In this document: piece after piece, positions 57,347-64,000 of the stretch
How positions within the stretch are numbered: position 1 is the stretch's first letter
Layout of the letters: every line of letters begins with the position of its first letter
Translations under genes and position numbers: made by a program
Source: Sphingobacterium sp. R2
GTDB taxonomy: Bacteria > Bacteroidota > Bacteroidia > Sphingobacteriales > Sphingobacteriaceae
Direction: 5' to 3'
Assembly (NCBI RefSeq): GCF_040760075.1
Contig: NZ_CP142884.1
Span: forward strand, 558,001-622,000
DNA length: 64,000 nt
The notes under the pieces: model-generated
Databases searched by the model: none
Seen by the model: the letters and a program-made list of their open reading frames with translations, nothing else
What the model was told of the DNA's origin: nothing

Positions 57347-58117
57347 TTATTTAATGTATTGTACCAATTGGCTTTTAATTCTCCGAAATCCTTCGATTAC
57401 AGACAATGCATTTTCTCTTGCTCCAGCTTTATTCGTATGCGTATGGTCACCTGGAAAATAATTGGATTTTACCCGTTCAGCACCAAGCTGATCATACTTA
57501 TCTGCGGTAATACTATTCAGATCCAAAAAAGGAATGCCCTGTTCTTCTGCAATCTGCCTAGCCCACAAGCCAAAGTCGTTGTCGGCCCGTTTCACCTTAC
57601 CTTGATTATCCCATTGGTTGCGCGGAATCATGGATAACAAAATTGGTCTTACCCCCTTTTTCTTTGCTTCAATCACAAAACGGCGCAGGTTTTCACCGTA
57701 AGTATACACGGCCTCCTTCGTTCCATTTCCCCAATCCAGCACAACGGAGTCCTTGCCAATGCCCCGCAGCACACCCCGATAGCCTTGTTTGCTGGTATCG
57801 GGCTTACTGCCTTCGTTGTGGCCAAACTGAATCAATAAAAAATCTCCCGGCTTGAACAAAGAATCAACTTTTGCCCATCTTCCTTCTTTGACAAATGTTC
57901 GTGTACTACGCCCCGCCATCGCATGATTGTCTACACGGATTCTTGTCGTATCCAATAATTCAGGAAGCAGGGTACCCCAGCCCCAATATTCCTTATTGCT
58001 GTTCCTAACGGTCGAATCACCGATAAGATAAATCGTAGGTCTATCTTGCTGTTTTGCAAAAGATATCAAAAGAACGGCTGTTAGCGCCATCCCTATCCAT
58101 TTTATTGTATGCTTCAT
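57347..58117 (-). CDS. Rhamnogalacturonan acetylesterase, CE12, SGNH fold (first copy)
   Basis: 256 residues with a signal peptide (ending SFA). SGNH motifs: IYLIGDSTVRNS, AMAGRSTRTF, IQFGHNEG and GDHTHTNKAGA. Same role as the neighbour, deacetylation of rhamnogalacturonan. Lies between PL11 (58 nt upstream) and its paralogue. Confidence 0.93.
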   Translation of the reverse strand: MKHTIKWIGMALTAVLLISFAKQQDRPTIYLIGDSTVRNSNKEYWGWGTLLPELLDTTRIRVDNHAMAGRSTRTFVKEGRWAKVDSLFKPGDFLLIQFGHNEGSKPDTSKQGYRGVLRGIGKDSVVLDWGNGTKEAVYTYGENLRRFVIEAKKKGVRPILLSMIPRNQWDNQGKVKRADNDFGLWARQIAEEQGIPFLDLNSITADKYDQLGAERVKSNYFPGDHTHTNKAGARENALSVIEGFRRIKSQLVQYIK

Positions 58118-58175
58118 TTGTTAACTTATCTATTTCTTTTAAATCAGACAGTTCTAATCGTACACTTCTAAATTT

Positions 58176-60023
58176 CTATTTTGTGCGGGCAGGCTTTACC
58201 AATTGTATATTTGGGCTAACTGGACGATCCATACCTACACCAAGGTAATAACCAGTATGTGGGGGTTGATTATAACCTACATTCTGCCATGCTATACTCA
58301 AGCGATACTGTGGATCATGCATCAACGTATACGCCCTTTGCGTTGTAGGGATCGTTGTTGTATAAATACGTAGGCTTTGGTTGTCATCTGCACGGAGGAT
58401 CAATTCTTCACGCCAATCGCCAAAGATATCCGCGCTCAGGTTAGGTGTACTTTTAGTTCCATTGATCGATGATGCTCCAATCGCCGTAAAGATTCGTTCT
58501 ATTTTCCCATTTTTATATTTTTCAATATAGTTACTGTTTAAAAGTTCCCGGCTCAAATCAGCATCCCACCAAATCAAAAAATTGGTCGATCTCGGCGCCG
58601 TCCCTACACGATTACCTTTGGTATCGTACATATCTCTAGATCCCAGCCACCACAGATACGCCCCTTTATGATCGGGATCTATATTTGCAGCAACACCGCG
58701 GGGAATATCTTGGTCTATTGCACTTTTAAACAATATTGCCCCCGTTTTGGCATCCAACAAAGCCACGCCGGTCCCTTTCCGCCCTCCTTTCAGTTCATGG
58801 ATTCCAAAGATCTCCAGGCCGGGTCTATCAGGATCTAAGTCGCCAACATGCAGCGCATCGCCATGTCCCAGTCCTGTACTGTATAGACCTCTGCCATTAT
58901 CATCAATAACCATCGAACCAAACACAATTTCATCTTTGCCATCCTGGTCAACATCCGCGACCGTAAGGTTATGATATCCCTGTCCGGAATAAGGATCTTT
59001 ACGAACTTTGCTATCAAATACCCAGCGGTTCACTAATTTTTTATCTTTAAAATCCCACGCTGCCAGAGCTGTCCGTTCATAATATCCCCGCGTCATCACG
59101 ACACTTGGATGTACACCATCCAAATAGGCTACACAAGCTAAAAATCGATCGCTTCGATTAGCATTTGTATCTCCCCATGAACTTAGCGCTCCACGTTCTG
59201 GTTGATAATCTACCGTGCTCAGCGCTTTGCCCGTCAATCCATCAAATACGGTTAAATATTCAGGTCCTTTCAATATGCGACCAACTGTCCGCGAATTTAA
59301 TACGGTATCACGCCAATCGGCTTGGGCATCACCAATGACATTTCCCAGTCCATCTTTCGTACCGTCGGCCGTTTTACAGACTAGCTCCGCACGTCCGTCA
59401 CTATCGAGGTCGTATACCATAAATTGGGTATAATGTACTCCTTCCCGGATATTTTTACCCAAATTGATTTCCCAGAGAAAAGTACCATCTAGTTTATATG
59501 CCTGAAAAATAGGTTCCGAAGTAATCCCATTGTGTGCATTGTCATGTCCAACACCCGTCTGATGAACAATCAGTTCGTAACTCCCGTCTCCATCCAAATC
59601 ACCTACAGAAATATCACCCGGAGTGTATCCTTTGGGAGTACGTAAGGGAATATTTAAGTATTGCTGTACTTTTTGATCTTTCGATAAGGTCAATTTAGCA
59701 ACTTCTTTTTCTTTACTTCCGGTTACTATATTCAAAATGTAGGTAACATCTTGATCCAAATCGACATGATCGTCCACGAAGTTAGTTCCCTTCACTAAAG
59801 GTGAAGGGTTCAGTTTTTTCAGCTGACCATTCCTTTCCTTTCTATAAATTGCGAAGGCTGTATCAAAATCGTCAGTACCAAGCAAACGCCAGCTTAAAAA
59901 AACAGCGTTATCCGTCGTTTTTACAGCCACCATCCCCCGATCCAAAAACTCCATTTTACGTTGACCTGAGACGGATAGGGAACCGATCAGCGCCACAGTC
60001 AAAAGAACAAGTTTTGTCTTCAT
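58176..60023 (-). CDS. PL11 rhamnogalacturonan lyase
   Basis: 615 residues with a signal peptide (ending SVSG). Starts with RKMEFLDRGMVAVKTTDN and ends with NQPPHTGYYLGVGMD, both diagnostic of PL11 (YesW/YesX group); an eight-bladed propeller with repeated calcium motifs such as GDLDGDGSYELIVH and DLDSDGRAELVCKTADGT. Cleaves the rhamnose-galacturonate backbone of RG-I by beta-elimination, giving unsaturated ends for GH105. It is the defining enzyme of the locus. Confidence 0.97.
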   Translation of the reverse strand: MKTKLVLLTVALIGSLSVSGQRKMEFLDRGMVAVKTTDNAVFLSWRLLGTDDFDTAFAIYRKERNGQLKKLNPSPLVKGTNFVDDHVDLDQDVTYILNIVTGSKEKEVAKLTLSKDQKVQQYLNIPLRTPKGYTPGDISVGDLDGDGSYELIVHQTGVGHDNAHNGITSEPIFQAYKLDGTFLWEINLGKNIREGVHYTQFMVYDLDSDGRAELVCKTADGTKDGLGNVIGDAQADWRDTVLNSRTVGRILKGPEYLTVFDGLTGKALSTVDYQPERGALSSWGDTNANRSDRFLACVAYLDGVHPSVVMTRGYYERTALAAWDFKDKKLVNRWVFDSKVRKDPYSGQGYHNLTVADVDQDGKDEIVFGSMVIDDNGRGLYSTGLGHGDALHVGDLDPDRPGLEIFGIHELKGGRKGTGVALLDAKTGAILFKSAIDQDIPRGVAANIDPDHKGAYLWWLGSRDMYDTKGNRVGTAPRSTNFLIWWDADLSRELLNSNYIEKYKNGKIERIFTAIGASSINGTKSTPNLSADIFGDWREELILRADDNQSLRIYTTTIPTTQRAYTLMHDPQYRLSIAWQNVGYNQPPHTGYYLGVGMDRPVSPNIQLVKPARTK

Positions 60024-60064
60024 AATTCAAGGTCTAAGCCACAGCAATATCCTGGTACATATTA

Positions 60065-61390
60065 TTATTGCTTTTTACTGTTAACAGTCACCTGATTCAG
60101 GACAAAGTTTTTAACATATTCCTTATGAATCACGGGATTTTTGGCGGCGCGGACATGCAGATTTTGAAATGTAAAATCTGACAGTACATATTGCTCCGAG
60201 TTGAGTACATCAAATACGATGTCGCAATCTAGGTCAATATTGCGCAAAACAATATTTTTTGCATAAGACATTTTGATATCTTTCTCGCCTTTCAAATCAA
60301 AAAACTGAGTCCAAGGTTTGATAAACAACATACTATTGACATTTCCCTTAATATTTTCGATCAGAATGTTTTCATATTCCTGAGGTGTATCGGGGCGCAT
60401 TTTTAATTGCAGTAGCTTACGTGCTTTATCTAAGGTATTGTTCCTAAAAATCACATTGTAACTATGAATAGATTCACTACCACAAGTCAGTGCACTATGA
60501 CAAAAACCAAAGAAACAGTTCTCAATAATAATATTTGAATTGGGGCCATTGTTAGGATCTTTATCAGACTTTGGCCCTTTACCACCTTTTAATGCAATGG
60601 CGTCATCATTAACGGATAAGTAACAATCTTTAATCAATACATTGCGGCAGACATCCAAATCAATCGCATCTGAACTAGGTGCTTTCACAGGTTCCTTTGG
60701 TGCCGAAATGTGCAAACCGATCAATTTGAGATTTTCACATTTATAATAATGTGAGGTCCAAAAAGGTGAATTGATCAAGCGAATGCCGGAAACCTGTACA
60801 TCCTTGCTGTTGGACACATAAAGTAAACGTGGACGCATCTCGTCCATATTTGTGCATTGTGGATTAAACTGTCTCCTAAGCCAGAAGGATCGCCAGTAGC
60901 GTAACCCGTTTCCATCGAGTGTACCTTTACCCGAAATTGTAAATCCATCCACCTGGTCTGCATTGACAAGCGCCAAAAAATACTTCACTGTTTGCCCTTC
61001 CATCCTAGTCTCCGCTAGCGCAAAATCCGCAATATCATCGCTTCCTTTCAGTACAGCTCCTTCTTCAAGGTGTAAATGTGTATTAGGTTTAAAAAATAAG
61101 GATCCACTCAGGTAGACACCTTTAGGCACTATGACTACACCTCCACCGCTGGTATAGGCCTTATCAATAACCTGTTGAATTTTGGCAGTTTGCACGATGG
61201 TGCTATCTGACGCAACACCAAAATCTGTGACGATAAATTTCTTTCCGAGCGTTTCGATCTCAGTCGATTTTACAGTCTCAAACCATTTTGAGATTGCTGT
61301 TCCGTCCGGAAACTTGCCTTGCGCATGTGCATTGGACAAGATCGCAATTGATGTAAGCAGGAGTAAAAATCGAAAGAATTTTTTCATCAT
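60065..61390 (-). CDS. GH28-like beta-helix glycosidase with altered active-site motifs
   Basis: 441 residues from the ATG at 61390 (MMKKFFRFLL, signal peptide ending AHA); the ATG at 61420 adds 10 residues before the signal. Parallel beta-helix of the GH28 type (FIVTDFGVASDSTIVQTAKI, GGVVIVPKGVYLSG). The GH28 motifs are altered: NTD becomes SSD (SSDAIDLD, about 238), GDD becomes NDDAIALKGG, GHG becomes CHSAL, and RIK becomes LQLK. The three Asp residues and the His remain. It may therefore act on a different link than plain polygalacturonan, for example rhamnogalacturonan. First gene of the enzyme unit after the operator at 61535. Confidence 0.88.
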   Translation of the reverse strand: MMKKFFRFLLLLTSIAILSNAHAQGKFPDGTAISKWFETVKSTEIETLGKKFIVTDFGVASDSTIVQTAKIQQVIDKAYTSGGGVVIVPKGVYLSGSLFFKPNTHLHLEEGAVLKGSDDIADFALAETRMEGQTVKYFLALVNADQVDGFTISGKGTLDGNGLRYWRSFWLRRQFNPQCTNMDEMRPRLLYVSNSKDVQVSGIRLINSPFWTSHYYKCENLKLIGLHISAPKEPVKAPSSDAIDLDVCRNVLIKDCYLSVNDDAIALKGGKGPKSDKDPNNGPNSNIIIENCFFGFCHSALTCGSESIHSYNVIFRNNTLDKARKLLQLKMRPDTPQEYENILIENIKGNVNSMLFIKPWTQFFDLKGEKDIKMSYAKNIVLRNIDLDCDIVFDVLNSEQYVLSDFTFQNLHVRAAKNPVIHKEYVKNFVLNQVTVNSKKQ

Positions 61391-61534
61391 ATTTAGTTTT
61401 ATTTTAAGTCTTGTTTCCACGCTTGTCTACAGCTTAATTAAAAAATGTAGACAATGACTTCGAATTGATTAGCGTATTTAAGAATGCTTAATAAGTAGCT
61501 CGTTTTAAAAGTATCAACATTTTTAACAAGAGCC

Positions 61535-61550
61535 ATCCTGTAGTATCCTG
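61535..61550 (-). promoter_or_regulatory. Direct-repeat operator-like motif upstream of the GH28-like unit
   Basis: ATCCTG (61535-61540) and ATCCTG (61545-61550), 145 bp before the ATG at 61390. Same 10-bp period as at 51132 and 45603. Confidence 0.6.
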
Positions 61551-61655
61551 AACAAACCAGACAATACAGTCAGAAAGTGCTCGTTTTCATGTATAATAAG
61601 GTTAAAAACAGGGATTCAACGCCATTCGTAATATATTTGTTATAGAATCCTCAAC

Positions 61656-61803
61656 TCCATACCAACTTATTACCAACTCCTAACTGCAACCACGTTGAGT
61701 GCACAGTGAGTCCACGTTGAGTCCACCTTTAAAGGTCGATTCACTATGCTTTCACCTTTTTAACAATCCGCTTGCAGTTAGGAGATGGTATGGATTTGGT
61801 AAT
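61656..61803. repeat. Inverted-repeat element with internal direct repeats
   Basis: A perfect 13-bp inverted repeat, CTCCTAACTGCAA at 61677-61689 and TTGCAGTTAGGAG at 61772-61784, is flanked by more matched arms: TCCATACCA (61656) with TGGTATGGA (61786), and ATTACCAA (61669) with TTGGTAAT (61796). Inside are direct repeats CACGTTGAGT at 61691 and 61713. No transposase is nearby. It could be a MITE-like remnant or a strongly structured RNA. Confidence 0.5.
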
Positions 61804-61863
61804 ACCTTATCCTTAAGAAAGTATATCCAAACCACCTTGTACTGTCTTGCTTGGTAAAATTAG

Positions 61864-62001
61864 AAGATCAATGGCAATCCCGAACTTCCAATTCAGACCG
61901 TACAATTGAAGGATGAACATCTTAAAAAAACAACATCAACTGCTATTCAAAATAAATACGCCAATGATTTTTCCTACACGAATAGCGATAAAAGTGAATA
62001 A
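61864..62001 (+). other. 45-codon open stretch, possible gene remnant
   Basis: Between the GH28-like gene and GH2, a plus-strand frame is open for 45 codons with a protein-like composition (GNPELPIQTVQLKDEH and AIQNKYANDFSYTNSDKSE) but no start codon. It may be the tail of a lost gene; no family was recognised. Confidence 0.2.
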
Positions 62002-62093
62002 AGTACAACCTTTTTGGGGTCAAGAAACCTAAATAAGCATTATTGAAAAGAATACATACTATTAGGGGTACACCTTTTTTATGCATTATTCTT

Positions 62094-64000
62094 TTAATCT
62101 GTCAACACATTAACCTTCGGCATCACAAATTGTGTATTTTCTTTTTCGCCTTTTGGGGTTCCAAAGTAAAAATAGAGTGTCCGGTTAATCCTTTTATCCA
62201 TTTGATTAAGCTCACCCGCGGGTCCATTCACGGCAGCATTTCCATTAATTCCCAATGCCAGTTTTATTCCAATAGGAGGAATAGCATCTAAAAAAGAAAT
62301 ATCTCCAGACGGCAATTGCGGATATCCTTTAGGGCCGGAAATTCCGTAAAACTCGAACAGTCGCACAAATAAATCTTCCTGATCTGTTGCGACCAAAAAC
62401 TTGCCTTGCACGGTATTGAATTGTACCCAGCTAACATCGGAGAAGTAGCCTTTAAATTCAGGAAATGCCCATGGACCAATACCGGCTTTTCCATCATTGT
62501 ACATTTTTTCCCATGTATTTAGGGTAACACCGTGCATCCTATTCTTCCATACACGATAAGGGCCATTACCGAGCCATTTGGCCCCAATAATATAGTTTTC
62601 AGGAAAGTTGAAGCTTACTCCGGCATAAGGCACCGTTTTTTCCATATCGTAAGCATAATCAAGTTTCAACCAGCCGTCTGGCCGCATCGTCCAACGGATA
62701 AAACTTAGATTGCCATCAAACATAAACTCAACAACTTCATTTTTTCCATCTTGCCAACGTTTAGCACTTTTCAGCTCCGACTGTCCATCAATAAGCACCG
62801 GGCCATTATTAAAAGCTAATTTCATGCTATAATCATTGGCCAGATCAACCAATAATCCTGTTTTTTTGGAGATAAAAGCTGTTATTCCATTTGCCTTAAG
62901 GATATAATTCACACTGTCCTCTTTCGCTTCAACATCGGTAGAAGATTTTAAAGGTAGAATTTCAGCTGTAAGAACCAGATTGGATTTGATACGCCATGTC
63001 CAAGTATAAATTTCCTCCCCATGTGGGTCAATTGCCATCAATATTAGCGCATCATATTGTTTCCAATTGCTCGGTAAATTCAACTGCACGTTTCCTTTTT
63101 GAGTCGGCGCCAATACAGGGCTATTTATCTTTAGATTCAACACCGAGTCCACCCCTGCTTCTTCGGCATAGGGTTGTTTATAAGTAATCAATTTACCCAC
63201 AAACCTGCAATCTTTTAGGTCGGTAAAGTGATAACGATTTTCCACCGGAATAGTTCCATTGAAGTCGGCAGGTAATTTCTTCATCGTAATATGCACAGGT
63301 GAATAGATTTCCCGAATAGCATAGAAACTTCCCTCTTTTTCGCGATGTGGCCCAAGGATTCCATCGGGGGCATTTACGCGGTTGACATCAATCGCATTAT
63401 TGAAATCTGTACGCACAATACCTTCATCTGCAAAATCCCAAATAAATCCGCCTGCACCTAATTTGGCATTCCAGTGCAACTCCCATATATCCGCTAATCC
63501 TGCTGCGGCGCCGCCATCGTCCTGTGCATGGAGAAATTCAGTCGGCATGTAAATGTTTGGCCCTTCCAGAATTTTTTTTGTTGAATAAAAGTCTTCATAA
63601 TGGTTGCAATCGATTCCATTGATGGCGTTCCCAGGTCTATGATGTGCATGAATTACCGTTCTTGCCGAAAGATCATATTTTTTATACTCATCAACAAGTT
63701 CTTTGTTATGCCCGCCTTCATTGCCGTTGCTCCAAAGTATAATGGAAGGGTGGTTAGCATCTCGAATAACCATTTCTCGCACCAACTTTTTACCCACAAC
63801 GGTACTGTATGCTTTTTGCCAGCCAGCCAATTCATCCAAAACATATAAGCCCAATGAATCGCAATAGGCCAAAAACGATCTATCTGGCGGATAATGCGAA
63901 CAGCGTACCGCATTCATGTTCATTTCTTTGATCAGTTTAACATCATTCAGATCCAATTCTGCGTTTACAGATCGTCCAGTTTCGGGCCACCATACATGAC
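62094..64000 (-). CDS. GH2 beta-galactosidase, N-terminus cut by window edge
   Basis: About 635 residues in frame to the right edge, so the N-terminal sugar-binding domain is missing; a TTG at 63956 lies inside the reading frame and is not a real start. The GH2 catalytic (beta/alpha)8 domain shows MNAVRCSHYPPD, the acid/base Glu in WSNGNEGGHN and the nucleophile Glu in MPTEFLHAQDDGG. The C-terminal part (GAKWLGNGPYRVWKNRMHG, GPWAFPEFKGYFSDVSW) is the galactosidase small-chain-like domain. Probably removes beta-galactose from RG-I side chains. Confidence 0.93.
   Translation of the reverse strand, partial: HVWWPETGRSVNAELDLNDVKLIKEMNMNAVRCSHYPPDRSFLAYCDSLGLYVLDELAGWQKAYSTVVGKKLVREMVIRDANHPSIILWSNGNEGGHNKELVDEYKKYDLSARTVIHAHHRPGNAINGIDCNHYEDFYSTKKILEGPNIYMPTEFLHAQDDGGAAAGLADIWELHWNAKLGAGGFIWDFADEGIVRTDFNNAIDVNRVNAPDGILGPHREKEGSFYAIREIYSPVHITMKKLPADFNGTIPVENRYHFTDLKDCRFVGKLITYKQPYAEEAGVDSVLNLKINSPVLAPTQKGNVQLNLPSNWKQYDALILMAIDPHGEEIYTWTWRIKSNLVLTAEILPLKSSTDVEAKEDSVNYILKANGITAFISKKTGLLVDLANDYSMKLAFNNGPVLIDGQSELKSAKRWQDGKNEVVEFMFDGNLSFIRWTMRPDGWLKLDYAYDMEKTVPYAGVSFNFPENYIIGAKWLGNGPYRVWKNRMHGVTLNTWEKMYNDGKAGIGPWAFPEFKGYFSDVSWVQFNTVQGKFLVATDQEDLFVRLFEFYGISGPKGYPQLPSGDISFLDAIPPIGIKLALGINGNAAVNGPAGELNQMDKRINRTLYFYFGTPKGEKENTQFVMPKVNVLTD

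Noticed and set aside
63954..63956. TTG at 63956 as the start of the GH2 gene
   Set aside because: The frame continues upstream without a stop (HVWWPETGRSVN precedes it) and the protein would lack its N-terminal domains.
22615..64000. Genomic island or phage/ICE carrying the PUL
   Set aside because: No integrase, transposase, att-like direct repeats or tRNA border next to the PUL was seen; the tRNA array is 19 kb away and intact.

Overview
The window reads as a chromosomal segment of a Bacteroidota bacterium, most likely Sphingobacteriaceae (Sphingobacterium-like). The support is four SusC-family receptors with SusD partners, Bacteroidota promoters (TTG-N19/21-TAnnTTTG), lipoproteins with LxxC-type signals, and housekeeping neighbours typical of the phylum, such as a half-length GlgA-like protein beside panC-panD. 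Genus is inferred from gene style only.

Layout. 1-2930 (-): most of a SusC receptor cut by the left edge, with two LacI-type operator look-alikes upstream. 3241-3864 (-): five tandem copies of initiator tRNA-fMet(CAT) ending in a strong terminator. 3980-12395: housekeeping genes era, uvrC, a class A penicillin-binding protein, ispF, a GlgA-like protein, panC and panD. 12530-16078 (+): small His-rich membrane protein, TonB receptor with a CxxC in its plug, and a thioredoxin-fold protein. 16153-17639 (+): two FKBP-type lipoproteins. 17640-18624: long gene-poor stretch that contains a candidate small RNA on the minus strand (about 18139-18245) with its own promoter and terminator. 18625-21176 (+): nadE and a DUF4136-type lipoprotein. 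21368-22405 (-): GntR regulator with a LacI-like sensor domain.

22615-64000 (-): one large polysaccharide utilization locus (PUL) for pectin, chiefly rhamnogalacturonan-I. In transcription order it holds a GH2 beta-galactosidase (cut by the right edge); GH28-like, PL11 lyase, two CE12 acetylesterases, a decayed sulfatase, GH105, RhaM and GH106; then SusC-SusD; then GH28, a DUF4450-like protein, a GH65-like protein, a truncated pectate lyase and a FAS1-SusC-SusD-FAS1-FAS1-SusC-SusD block. The model: SusC/D pairs and FAS1 lipoproteins capture and import oligomers; PL11 cuts the RG-I backbone; CE12 removes acetyl groups; GH28/GH105/GH106 trim galacturonate and rhamnose; GH2 removes galactose side chains; RhaM interconverts L-rhamnose anomers for catabolism encoded elsewhere.

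Main observations beyond gene calls: a direct-repeat motif (ATCCTG-N4-ATCCTG) upstream of three PUL transcription units, with a degenerate fourth, which looks like a shared operator; the candidate small RNA; the five initiator tRNAs; the FAS1/SusCD array; and two decayed PUL genes.
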